Part shown: positions 34,213 to 42,644 of the stretch, in pieces
Layout: each line of letters begins with the position of its first letter
How positions within the stretch are numbered: the first letter of the stretch is position 1
Assembly: GCA_040768665.1 (NCBI GenBank)
Contig: JAXGMN010000038.1
Coordinates: 1 to 64,000, forward strand
Source: JABWBD01 sp040768665
GTDB taxonomy: Bacteria > Planctomycetota > Planctomycetia > Pirellulales > Thermoguttaceae
Direction of reading: 5' to 3'
Length of the DNA: 64,000 bases
The notes under the pieces: generated by a model
The model's input: the letters and a program-made list of their open reading frames with translations, nothing else
Database searches by the model: none
What the model was told of the DNA's origin: nothing
Position numbers and translations under genes: made by a program

Positions 34213-35463
34213 TTACGATCGCTTCGGGGACGCCGGCGAGGTTTCGGGAGCCGACATCGGGGCGAGTGCCTCTTGGCGCGCCGCGCCCGTCGTGCTTGGA
34301 TGAACCATCGTTGTCGCCGCTGAGCGAGAGATTGACCGTACCGACTGCCGTTCAATGAGCCTGGTGGGCAGCAGTAGGCCCTGAGAACGGTCGTGCGATG
34401 CGGGGCTGGCAAGAAGGAAGCGGACGGCGATTTGCCCCATTTCCGCGTTACGTTGGGCGACGGTCGTCAACGGGGCCGCGAGATAGGGCGCGTAACTCGA
34501 GTCGTCGAAGGCGATGATGGAAACGTCGTCGGGGATCTTGAGGCCCTCTTCCGCCAGTGCCTGAATGGCACCCAAGGCAATTTGATTGCTCAAAGCGAAA
34601 ATGGCGGTGAACCCGCCGGCGGCGCGGAGAAGGAGCTTGGTTTCGATGTATCCGCAACGCTCTCCGAAAGCGTCCCCCGCAACGAGGTTTTCGTCGACCG
34701 CCAGGCCGCGTTCTTCCATCGCCGCCCGATAACCGCGAACGCGTTCTTCGTTCGGCATGCACCCTCGCAGCCCCTGCAAGCAGACGATCCGCTCGTGCCC
34801 GCGGTCGAGCAGATACTCGGTGGCGTCCTTGGCGCCGTGGAAGTTGTCGGAGGCTACGTAAGGGATCCCCAGGTCCGGAAAAAAGCGGTCAACCAGCACT
34901 ACCGGCCGCTCTCCGGCCGCCAATCCCACCAGGTGCTCTCGTGTGAGGCCCACAGGGCAGAGCACCAGGCCGTCCACATTTCGACTCTCCATCAAGTGGA
35001 CGGCTTCGATTTCCTGGCGGGGATCTTCCTGGCTGTCGCAGAGCAGAATGGAATAGTGGCGGCGCCTCGCCTCGGTGGTCACGTGGGCCGCGATCGTTGC
35101 GAAATAGGGATTCGAGACATCGGGAATCACCAGGCCAATCGTGGCGGTCTTGTTAAGACGCAGCCCTCGGGCAACCTGGTTCGGCTTGAAGTTCAAGCTC
35201 GTGGCGAGCTCCCGAACGCGCTGCTGCGTCTTCTGGCTGATGCGATATCGATCTCCCTTACCGCTCAGAACGCGCGACACCGTGGTCGGAGACAGCCCGA
35301 GCTGATCTGCGATCCCGACGAGCGTCGCTTTGGAACTGGCGGTTATGCCGTGCATCAAGGGTTCAGGCTTAGGGGACTTCAATGGGGTAGATGGCCGTCC
35401 AGATATCGATTTATTGGAACCTGGCGTTGCCTTGTTCTTTGGAAGTCTATGCCTTGTTTTCAT
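34213..35463 (-). CDS. LacI-family transcriptional regulator
   Basis: A protein of 416 residues. The helix-turn-helix is at about 45-70 (TLVGIADQLGLSPTTVSRVL), the hinge helix is NQVARGLRLNKTATIGLVIP, and the periplasmic-binding-protein-like effector domain runs to about 390 (NPYFATIAAHVTTEARRR, VDGLVLCPVG, YVASDNFHGAKDATEYLLD, ISIIAFDDSSYAPYLAAPLT-type strand). It carries a 40-residue basic N-terminal extension, kept because GGAGGG lies 6 nt before ATG 35463; an internal ATG just before the HTH is the alternative. It is read first, before the permease and ribokinase, and operator-like sites at both promoters suggest it represses itself and the transport genes until its sugar ligand is present. 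Confidence 0.92.
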   Translation of the reverse strand: MKTRHRLPKNKATPGSNKSISGRPSTPLKSPKPEPLMHGITASSKATLVGIADQLGLSPTTVSRVLSGKGDRYRISQKTQQRVRELATSLNFKPNQVARGLRLNKTATIGLVIPDVSNPYFATIAAHVTTEARRRHYSILLCDSQEDPRQEIEAVHLMESRNVDGLVLCPVGLTREHLVGLAAGERPVVLVDRFFPDLGIPYVASDNFHGAKDATEYLLDRGHERIVCLQGLRGCMPNEERVRGYRAAMEERGLAVDENLVAGDAFGERCGYIETKLLLRAAGGFTAIFALSNQIALGAIQALAEEGLKIPDDVSIIAFDDSSYAPYLAAPLTTVAQRNAEMGQIAVRFLLASPASHDRSQGLLLPTRLIERQSVRSISRSAATTMVHPSTTGAARQEALAPMSAPETSPASPKRS

Positions 35464-35702
35464 TGTACGCCCTCCGCGCGGAGTCTATCAAGAGGAGCGG
35501 CAGAAGAACCGCGGCACCGTGTTTCGGCACCTGTGCTGCGGACGACTTTCTTGTCGTGTAGCGACCGATGCCCGCCCAATCTTCTCCTCCGCGTACAGCA
35601 CGCTTGGCACTGCCGAGCAAGCAGCTCCCCGGACGCTCCGTGAACGTAAGTCTTTGGTGGGTCATGGTTTGCGAGAATCCGGCGGAGTGCGGAAGAAAGC
35701 GG

Positions 35703-35751
35703 TTGACAGGCCGGACAGAGTGATTATACTTGAGCGACAACGTTTGTGCAA
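35703..35751. promoter_or_regulatory. Overlapping divergent promoters with operator-like palindrome
   Basis: Plus strand: TTGACA (35703-35708), 16-bp spacer, TATACT (35725-35730), pointing toward the DUF1559 gene. Minus strand: TTGCAC (35746-35751 complement), 17-bp spacer, TATAAT (35723-35728 complement), pointing toward the LacI gene. The two -10 boxes overlap. GCGACAACGTTTGTGC (35734-35749), a CG-centred imperfect palindrome related to the site at 34089-34106, fills the minus-strand spacer and -35. Confidence 0.6.
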
Positions 35752-36133
35752 ATGACATAACTCCATTCGCTTTGTGCCTTCCAGTAACCGCAATAATAGA
35801 CCGCACGCCGAATCGCCGACTGCCCCCAGGTTTCGCCGGGGCCAAGCGAGCGGCGCAAAATCGGTACGGAAAGCCCAGTTGCACCGGCGAGGCGATCGAG
35901 CCATCGCAAGACCGCCTTTGAACTTGGACCGTACAATAGCCTGACGCGGCCTCCAGAGAGGGGGAATAATTGCACTGAATTGATCGTGCTCAGACCTTTG
36001 CCGCGATGCTCGAAGTGCCATCCGCCGCGGCGACAAGACCGGCCCGGCACGGGCGCAAGGTTTCCAGAGCCGCGGACACAGCCAGAATTTCGGAACGTCT
36101 TCAACGTTTTTCCTTTTGTTAAGGAGATGGGTC
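35752..36133. other. Long leader upstream of the DUF1559 gene
   Basis: If transcription starts near 35737, the DUF1559 mRNA has a leader of about 390 nt. I see no recognisable riboswitch or ORF. It ends in AAGGAG about 8 nt before ATG 36134. Confidence 0.35.
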
Positions 36134-37216
36134 ATGTCACGTTTCCTTCTTTCGCGGTTGGATCGTTCGCAGACGCGAGGCACTCGCGCCGCACCTACCG
36201 GGGTTGCACCTTGCCGGCGGGGTTTCACGCTCGTCGAGTTGCTGGTAGTGATCGCCATCATCGGCATCCTCGTTGCAATGCTCCTGCCCGCCGTCCAAGC
36301 GGCTCGCGAGGCGGCACGCAGGGCCCAATGCACGAACAACATGAAGCAATGGGGATTGGCCATGCACATGTACCACGATGTGAACAAGGTCTTCCCCTTT
36401 GCGGGCTTCCAGCCGCGGGCGTTTGCAAATCCGCCCCTTCCGCCCGCAAAACACCAGACCTTCGTGGCGGCTCTCTGGCCGTACATGGAGCAGATGGCGC
36501 TGTACGACATGTTCGACCCCCGGGCCAGCAATTTCGCGAACCCGAATTCATACCAGGATGCCATGGATGGTCCCATCGCCAAGGACGTGCCGATCTACTG
36601 GTGCCCGTCGGAGGTCGGCAAGCACTACTTCAAAATGCCGGGCAATTGGTGGCGGACCGTGGGGCACTATGTGGTCAACTGGGGTACGTGGACGGTCGGG
36701 TCGCTCACGGCGACGAACGCCTGGGGCGCCGCGCCGTTCGGTTTCGACGACATCGGTCCCCCGGGCTCGACAGCGCCCTATCCGGGATTATCCCCTCGGT
36801 TGCCGCGCTGCACCGCGATAGCCAAGATCACGGATGGAACGTCGAACACCCTGCTGATGGGCGAGGTCCGCACCTCGGTCAACGAGACCGTGGCCGACGG
36901 ACGCGGCGACTTTTTCACCGCAGGCGGCATGCGCTGTGCGTTCTCGACCGTGAACGGCCCCAACAGTTCGATCCCCGACATCCTCGACGTGGGCGACGGC
37001 TGCGGCTCGCCTCCGGCGAACCCCACCATGCCGTGCGTCGTGCAAGCGGGCAACGCCCCTCCGTTTAAGAACATTTCCGCGCGGAGCCTCCATCCCGGCG
37101 GGGTCAACGTGGTCTTGTGCGACGGCGCGGTGCGGTTCGTCTCCGAGACGATCGACCTGGGCGCCTGGCAGGCCGCCGGGAGTATGAACGGCGGCGAGAC
37201 GACGGGGCTGCAATGA
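36134..37216 (+). CDS. DUF1559 prepilin-like protein
   Basis: A protein of 361 residues. The type IV prepilin/pseudopilin N-terminus is GFTLVELLVVIAIIGILVA with Glu at +5 of the cleavage site, followed by MLLPAVQAAREAARR, the DUF1559 signature. The C-terminus has the family motif SLHPGGVNVVLCDGAVRFV. Such proteins are very numerous in planctomycetes, processed by prepilin peptidase, and assumed to be surface or secretion-related; their function is not established. ATG 36134 follows AAGGAG; a TTG six codons earlier is unlikely. A small lipoprotein gene follows after 35 bp, the usual pairing. Confidence 0.9.
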   Translation: MSRFLLSRLDRSQTRGTRAAPTGVAPCRRGFTLVELLVVIAIIGILVAMLLPAVQAAREAARRAQCTNNMKQWGLAMHMYHDVNKVFPFAGFQPRAFANPPLPPAKHQTFVAALWPYMEQMALYDMFDPRASNFANPNSYQDAMDGPIAKDVPIYWCPSEVGKHYFKMPGNWWRTVGHYVVNWGTWTVGSLTATNAWGAAPFGFDDIGPPGSTAPYPGLSPRLPRCTAIAKITDGTSNTLLMGEVRTSVNETVADGRGDFFTAGGMRCAFSTVNGPNSSIPDILDVGDGCGSPPANPTMPCVVQAGNAPPFKNISARSLHPGGVNVVLCDGAVRFVSETIDLGAWQAAGSMNGGETTGLQ

Positions 37217-37251
37217 GGCAACGCGAGATCCATCCAGGCAAAAGGAGCAAC

Positions 37252-37695
37252 ATGATGCAATGCAGATGGCAGTGCCGGCTGCGGATCGCCTACGTGGCCT
37301 TCACCGTGCTGGCGATCAGCGGACTCCTGGGATGCGGGGGCGGCATCCCGATGGCCGACGTCCAGGGCGAAGTCAAGTACGACGGCCAACCGGTCGAGAA
37401 GGGAATGATCACCTTCAAGCCCACCGACGGCATAGGGCCCTCGGTAGCCGGCGAGATCAACCAGGGCCGGTTCTCGCTCCGCGTGCCGCCGGGTCCGAAG
37501 CGGGTCGAGGTTAGCGCGGTGAAAGTCGTGGGCAAGACCGAACCAACGCTGGAGACTCCGGAAGGGGGCGACATCATCGAGGAGCAGATCCCGCAGGACT
37601 ATAACCTCAAGTCGAATCTCACCGAAGAGGTCAAGATGCCCGAGACGACGATCAACTTGGATCTCCAGCCGGTGGCGAGCCAGACGGGGCGGTGA
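37252..37695 (+). CDS. Small planctomycete lipoprotein (transthyretin-like)
   Basis: A protein of 147 residues with a lipobox in VLAISGLLGCGGG (Cys near residue 25). The mature part resembles the beta-sandwich lipoproteins found next to DUF1559 genes: VQGEVKYDGQPVEKGMITFK, INQGRFSLRVPPGPKRVEV, then IPQDYNLKSNLTEEVKMP, a pattern for carboxypeptidase regulatory-like folds. AAAGGAG lies before ATG 37252. Likely envelope-anchored and co-transcribed with the DUF1559 gene; function unknown. Confidence 0.85.
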   Translation: MMQCRWQCRLRIAYVAFTVLAISGLLGCGGGIPMADVQGEVKYDGQPVEKGMITFKPTDGIGPSVAGEINQGRFSLRVPPGPKRVEVSAVKVVGKTEPTLETPEGGDIIEEQIPQDYNLKSNLTEEVKMPETTINLDLQPVASQTGR

Positions 37696-37710
37696 GCAGA
37701 TCAACGGGGA

Positions 37711-37733
37711 ACTGAGTACTGAGTACTGAGTAC
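37711..37733. repeat. Heptamer repeat ACTGAGT x3
   Basis: Three tandem ACTGAGT units in the 71-bp gap between lipoprotein and sulfatase. The unit length and its ACTGA start match the ACTGACA array at 11209-11247. Confidence 0.8.
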
Positions 37734-37766
37734 TACGCTCTCCTCCGTTCCACGAAAGGATCCTCC

Positions 37767-39206
37767 ATGGTTTATCGAAATCTTCTTGTGGGTCTGGCTT
37801 TCGTCCTTGCCACGGCGGGGCCGAGCGGGACCGCAACTGCGGCCGAGCAGCCGCTGAATGTCGTGCTGATCCTGGCCGACGATCTTGGCTGGACCGACCT
37901 GGCTTGCTACGGCAGCGATTTCTACGAATCGCCGCACCTGGACCGGATGGCCAAGGAGGGCATGAGGTTTACGCAAGCCTATTCCGCGTGCACCGTCTGC
38001 TCTCCTTCGCGTGCCGCGCTGATGACCGGCAAGTATCCCGCACGCTTGCACCTCACGAACTGGCTCCCCGGCGTCAACTACCCATCCAACGCCAAGATGC
38101 TGCCGCCCAAGTTCAACCAACAATTGCCGTTGGAGGAAGAGACGATTGCCGAAACCTTCCGCGCAGCCGGCTACAAAACGGCGTGCATCGGCAAGTGGCA
38201 TCTGGGCGGACCCGACTACTGGCCCGAGCATCAGGGCTTCGACCTGAACGTGGCGGGCACTGGGTCGTCCGGCATCGCCGACTATTTCGCCCCCTGGAAC
38301 ATTCCGACGCTTCCGGAAGGTAAACCGGGTGAGTATATTACGTACCGGCTTGGTGACGAGGCGGTGAAGTTCATTGAAGGCGCGAAAGACGGGCCGTTCT
38401 TCCTCTACCTGTCGCACTTCACCGTACACAACGCGGCCAGGATGCGGTGGCAGGCCCCGGCGGACCTCGTCGCGAAATACGATCGCAAGCGCAAGCCGAT
38501 CCTCACGCACGATTATCCCGCCTTCGCCGCCATGGTCGAGAGCATGGACCGGACCGTCGGCCAGGTCCGCGCAAAGCTGGAGGAGCTCAAGCTGGCCGAT
38601 CGCACGATCGTCATTTTCGCTTCCGACAACGGCGGCATGCTTCCGGCCACTTTGAATTTGCCGCTGCGGCTCGGCAAAGCCTCGGCGTATGAAGGGGGCG
38701 TGCGCGTGCCGCTGATCGTGTACTGGCCGGGTGTGACCCATGGAAGCATCTGCGACGCGCCCACGATCACCATGGACATTCATGCGTCGCTCTTGGAGAT
38801 CTGCAATCTGCCGAAAACGCCTGTGAGCGACGGCGTGAGCCTGGTGCCCGTGTTGCGGGAGACCGGCCGCCTGGCTCGCGACGCGATCTACTGGCACTAT
38901 CCGCACCACCAGTGGTACCAGATCGGCGGCGCGGACCCTTACGGCGCGATCCGCATGGGCGACTTCAAGCTCATCGAATTCTACAACGACATGCACGTCG
39001 AGTTGTACAACGTCCGCGAAGACATCGGCGAAGAGCAGGATCTCGCGACGGCGATGCCGGAGAAGGTCAAGGGACTTCGCTCGCAGCTTCACGCCTGGCG
39101 CGAAGAGGTCGGGGCCCAGATGCCCACCCCCAACCCGGATCACGATCCCTCGCAACCCGAGTTCGTTCCCAAGAATCCCCACAAGTTCTACCCGACAAGG
39201 TCCTAG
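37767..39206 (+). CDS. Exported sulfatase 1 (CSPSR type)
   Basis: A protein of 479 residues. After a signal peptide (LLVGLAFVLATAGPSGTATA) comes the sulfatase start NVVLILADDLGWTDLACYGS with metal-binding DD, then CTVCSPSRAALMTGKYPARL, where the Cys near 78 is the formylglycine precursor in C-x-P-S-R. KTACIGKWHLGG, VIFASDNGG and the C-terminal RMGDFKLIEFYND are other family marks. Removes sulfate esters, presumably from polysaccharide, in the periplasm or outside. AAAGGAT precedes the ATG. No formylglycine-generating enzyme is in the window. Confidence 0.92.
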   Translation: MVYRNLLVGLAFVLATAGPSGTATAAEQPLNVVLILADDLGWTDLACYGSDFYESPHLDRMAKEGMRFTQAYSACTVCSPSRAALMTGKYPARLHLTNWLPGVNYPSNAKMLPPKFNQQLPLEEETIAETFRAAGYKTACIGKWHLGGPDYWPEHQGFDLNVAGTGSSGIADYFAPWNIPTLPEGKPGEYITYRLGDEAVKFIEGAKDGPFFLYLSHFTVHNAARMRWQAPADLVAKYDRKRKPILTHDYPAFAAMVESMDRTVGQVRAKLEELKLADRTIVIFASDNGGMLPATLNLPLRLGKASAYEGGVRVPLIVYWPGVTHGSICDAPTITMDIHASLLEICNLPKTPVSDGVSLVPVLRETGRLARDAIYWHYPHHQWYQIGGADPYGAIRMGDFKLIEFYNDMHVELYNVREDIGEEQDLATAMPEKVKGLRSQLHAWREEVGAQMPTPNPDHDPSQPEFVPKNPHKFYPTRS

Positions 39207-39230
39207 CTCGGGCCGGGGCGCGCAACCCAC

Positions 39231-39298
39231 GTAGCCTGACTCTCTGAGTCGGGTCGATCAGGGCTATCGAAACTTCCCGACTCGGAGAGTCAGGCTAC
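39231..39298. repeat. 23-bp inverted repeat between sulfatases 1 and 2
   Basis: GTAGCCTGACTCTCTGAGTC (39231 onward, to 39253) pairs with GACTCGGAGAGTCAGGCTAC (39279-39298, arm from 39276), leaving one G-T type mismatch in 23 pairs and a 22-nt loop. It could end transcription of the first sulfatase or protect the transcript. Confidence 0.8.
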
Positions 39299-39333
39299 AA
39301 AGATGCGCAATACGATGCCAAGGAGCAGATGCC

Positions 39334-40755
39334 GTGAGATTCTCCGCAGCGGCGTTATCTTTGCTGGGCCTGATGGCGAGTACGACGGGGGTGGCCTTAT
39401 GGGGAGCCGAGGCGAAGACGGCCGGTCCGTCGCGGCCCAACATCGTCTTCATCCTGGCCGATGATTTGGGGTGGACCGATCTCGGCGTGCAGGGGTCGAA
39501 ATATTACGAGACACCCGCCATCGACCGGCTGGCCGCGCAGGGAATGCGGCTGACCAGCTTCCACACCTGTCAGAACTGCGCCCCGACGCGGGCCTCGCTG
39601 ATCAGCGGCCAATACGGGCCGCGAACGGGCATCTACATGGTCGGCAGCATCGATCGTTTTGACTGGCAAAACCGTCCGCTGCGGCCCGTCGACAACGTGG
39701 AAGACCTGCCGAGCGATAAAATCACGATCGCCCAGGTCTTGAAGCAAGCGGGCTACGCCACCGGCATGTTCGGCAAATGGCACCTCGGCCAGGACGGCAT
39801 CTATCATCCCAGCCAACGGGGCTTCGACGAAGCGATCGTCACCACGGGCGGGCACTTCCACTTCAAGACACACCCGGAGGTCGATTACCCGCCGGGCATC
39901 TATCTGGCCGATTGGCTCACGGAGAAAGCGGTCGACTTCATCGAGCGTTACAAGGATGAGCCGTTCTTTCTGTATTTGTGCCATTTCGCCGTGCATGCGC
40001 CGATCCAAGCCAAGCCGGAGTGGATTACCCACTTCCAGGCGAAGCCGGGCGTCGGCGGCCACAAGAATCCTGTGTATGCGGCGATGATCGCCAGCGTCGA
40101 CGAGAGCGTAAGCCGCGTCATGGCTCAGCTCGACCGGCTCCATCTGGCCGACAACACGGTGGTGATCTTCTCGAGCGACAACGGCGGCGTGTACGGATAT
40201 GTCCGCGGCCGCTCCGAGGACATCACCGACAACGCGCCCTTGCGCAACGCCAAGGGTAGCTTGTACGAAGGGGGCACGCGCGTCCCGGTCATCGTCCGCT
40301 GGCCCGGCGTGACCAGGCCCGGTTCGCTCTGCGATGTTCCGGCGATCCATGTCGATTTCTACCCGACGCTCGCTGAGATCGCCGGAGCGCAACGGCCCGC
40401 CGGCTACACACTCGACGGTGAAAGCCTCGTGCCGCTGTTGCGCAATCCCGACGCGCAACTTCAGCGAGAGGCCATCTACCAGCACTTTCCCGGCTACCTC
40501 GGCTTCCTGCCCGGCGGGCTACAGTGGCGCACCACAACCACACCGGTCGGCGCGATCCAATCGGGCGACTGGAAGCTCATGGAGTTCTTCGAAGACGGCC
40601 GCTTGGAGCTCTACAATCTGCGCGACGACATCGGCGAAACGAATAACCTCGCCGAAAAGATGCCCGACAAGGCCGGGGAATTGCACGCAAGGCTGGCCGC
40701 GTGGCGAGCAAGCATCCAAGCGCCGATGCCCACGCGGAACGTGGGAACAAGGTAA
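39334..40755 (+). CDS. Exported sulfatase 2 (CAPTR type)
   Basis: A protein of 473 residues with GTG start at 39334 (AAGGAG 9 nt upstream) and a signal peptide (FSAAALSLLGLMASTTGVALW). Active-site strings: PNIVFILADDLGWTDLGVQG, HTCQNCAPTRASLISGQYGP with formylglycine Cys near 82 in C-A-P-T-R, GMFGKWHLGQDG, FSSDNGGVYGY, and AIQSGDWKLMEFFEDGR. Thr replaces the usual Ser in the signature, seen in many bacterial sulfatases. Its layout is close to sulfatase 1, suggesting a duplication with divergence of substrate choice. Confidence 0.92.
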   Translation: MRFSAAALSLLGLMASTTGVALWGAEAKTAGPSRPNIVFILADDLGWTDLGVQGSKYYETPAIDRLAAQGMRLTSFHTCQNCAPTRASLISGQYGPRTGIYMVGSIDRFDWQNRPLRPVDNVEDLPSDKITIAQVLKQAGYATGMFGKWHLGQDGIYHPSQRGFDEAIVTTGGHFHFKTHPEVDYPPGIYLADWLTEKAVDFIERYKDEPFFLYLCHFAVHAPIQAKPEWITHFQAKPGVGGHKNPVYAAMIASVDESVSRVMAQLDRLHLADNTVVIFSSDNGGVYGYVRGRSEDITDNAPLRNAKGSLYEGGTRVPVIVRWPGVTRPGSLCDVPAIHVDFYPTLAEIAGAQRPAGYTLDGESLVPLLRNPDAQLQREAIYQHFPGYLGFLPGGLQWRTTTTPVGAIQSGDWKLMEFFEDGRLELYNLRDDIGETNNLAEKMPDKAGELHARLAAWRASIQAPMPTRNVGTR

Positions 40756-40807
40756 ACCCGGAATCAGCGGAATTTCCACGACGCAAACCCGCTTGAAAGG
40801 ACGTTCG

Positions 40808-42283
40808 ATGGCCTGGCGAAGAATCTTTGCCGTTCTCGTGGCCGCCTCCGCAATCGCGGCGCTCAGCGATGCAGCGGGCGCGGCCGGGCGGCTGCCCAAC
40901 TTCGTGATCATTTTCACCGACGACATGGGGTACGCCGACATCGGCCCGTTCGGCGCAAAAGGCTACGAAACACCGCAGCTCGACCGCCTGGCCAAGGAAG
41001 GCCGCCGCTTCACCCATTTCTACGTGCCGCAATCCATTTGCTCCGCCTCCCGTGCGGGGCTTTTGACCGGCTGTTACAACACGCGCGTGGGAATTCAGGC
41101 GTGGCTGGGCGCCGATTCGGACCATGGCCTCAGTGCGAGCGAGATGACGCTGCCCGAGGTCGTCAAACAGAAGGGCTACGCCACGGCCTGCTTCGGCAAA
41201 TGGCACGTGGGCCACCATCCGAAATTCCTTCCGACCAGTCACGGGTTCGATGAGTTCGTGGGCCTTCCCTGGGCAAACAACATGAAGCCGCTGCCGCTCA
41301 TGGAAGGGACGCGCGTCATCAAGCCTGAGCTCACCGTGGCGGACCACGATCAACTCACGACGCTCTTTACGGAGCGCTCGGTCGAGTTCATCCAGAAGCA
41401 CAAGGACCAGCCCTTCCTGCTCTACATGGCACACACGATGCCCCATATCCCCCTGAACGTCTCGGAAAAAGTCCGCGGCAAGAGCGGGGCGGGATTGCTC
41501 GGCGACGTCATGCTGGAAATCGACTGGTCGACCGGAAAGATTGTCGACGCGCTACGCGACAACGGGCTGGAGCGTGACACCTTCGTGCTGTTCACCTCCG
41601 ACAATGGGCCCTGGCTGTCCTTCGGCAACCATGCCGGTTCGGCGGGCCCACTGCGCGAAGGCAAAGGCAGCACGTTCGAGGGCGGTGTCCGCATGCCCAC
41701 GATCATGTGGTGGCCGGGCAAGATTCCCGCCGGTACGGCCTGCGAAACCCCGGCCATGACCATCGACATCCTGCCGACGATTGCTCACCTGGTCGGCGCC
41801 AAACTGCCGGATCACAAGATCGACGGCAAAGACATCTGGCCGCTGATCGCGGGGGAGCCGGGTGCCGAGAGTCCCCACGAGGCTTACTACTTCTACTTCG
41901 GAAACCGCCAGGTGCGCCCGGAGTTGCAGGCGATCCGCATGGGACGGTGGAAGCTGCACTTCCCGCATCACTACGCTACGCTCAGCGGGCGGCCCGGCGG
42001 GAAAGACGGGAAACGCGCCCCCGAGGACTGGGTCCACACGAACATGGCCCTCTATGATCTGGAGAACGATCCCGGCGAAACCCGCAATGTCCTCCAGCAG
42101 CATCCCCAGGTGGTGGCGAAGATCGAGGCGTTGGCCGACCGCATGCGGGCGGATTTGGGAGACTCGTTCACGGGCCAGGAAGGCGCGGGAGTGCGGGAGC
42201 CTGGCCGGCTCCAACCGGGCGATCTGCGTTTCGACTGGGATCCCAAAAAGCCGATTGTCGCCGAACCGACGCGGCAGCCGTGA
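40808..42283 (+). CDS. Exported sulfatase 3 (CSASR type)
   Basis: A protein of 491 residues. ATG 40808 follows GAAAGGA; the frame upstream is the shadow of sulfatase 2. Signal peptide AVLVAASAIAALSDAAGA. Core strings: FVIIFTDDMGYADIGPFG, SICSASRAGLLTGCYNTRVG (formylglycine Cys near 78 in C-S-A-S-R), CFGKWHVGHHPKFLPTSHGF, LFTSDNGPWLSFGNHAGSAG, and IRMGRWKLHFPHHY. The Ala in place of Pro and the long middle section mark a different sulfatase subfamily from its two neighbours, closer to arylsulfatase A/GALNS-like enzymes. Substrate unknown. Confidence 0.92.
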   Translation: MAWRRIFAVLVAASAIAALSDAAGAAGRLPNFVIIFTDDMGYADIGPFGAKGYETPQLDRLAKEGRRFTHFYVPQSICSASRAGLLTGCYNTRVGIQAWLGADSDHGLSASEMTLPEVVKQKGYATACFGKWHVGHHPKFLPTSHGFDEFVGLPWANNMKPLPLMEGTRVIKPELTVADHDQLTTLFTERSVEFIQKHKDQPFLLYMAHTMPHIPLNVSEKVRGKSGAGLLGDVMLEIDWSTGKIVDALRDNGLERDTFVLFTSDNGPWLSFGNHAGSAGPLREGKGSTFEGGVRMPTIMWWPGKIPAGTACETPAMTIDILPTIAHLVGAKLPDHKIDGKDIWPLIAGEPGAESPHEAYYFYFGNRQVRPELQAIRMGRWKLHFPHHYATLSGRPGGKDGKRAPEDWVHTNMALYDLENDPGETRNVLQQHPQVVAKIEALADRMRADLGDSFTGQEGAGVREPGRLQPGDLRFDWDPKKPIVAEPTRQP

Positions 42284-42327
42284 GGCGTGCACGAAAACGG
42301 AGACTGTAGCATGAAAACCGGGGCCAG

Positions 42328-42565
42328 ACCCCTGCCGGCTCGTCCGGCAGGTGAACGAGGTTTGACAGCTAGGCGAGAAACGCCCTCCACACCAGACCCC
42401 TGCCGGCTCGTCCGGCAGGTGAATGAGGTTGACCAGCTTCCGGAAATGCCGAGCAGGAACCTTCTTCACCGGCCGGGCGAGCCGGCAGGGGTCGCAAGGA
42501 TTTTTTTCCGCTGTTTTCTAGCCTGTCAACCTTCTTCACCGGCCAGACGAGCTGGCCGGAGTCGG
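42328..42565. repeat. Four-copy hairpin repeat cluster (two direct, two inverted)
   Basis: Copies near 42330 and 42395 read CCCCTGCCGGCTCGTCCGGC then AGGTGAAYGAGGTT; inverted copies near 42459-42493 and 42518-42565 read CTTCTTCACCGGCCGGGCGA and relatives. Each contains its own GCCGG..CCGGC hairpin and an AGCTAG or CTAGC tag. Related units occur at 46039-46160. No gene is seen between 42284 and 42644. Confidence 0.7.
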
Positions 42566-42644
42566 TTGGCACCCGATTACCTCGCTACACTCTCCGAAAA
42601 CGCGGAAGATTTCGGAATCATCTGTCAGATGAAAGGACCGACTT

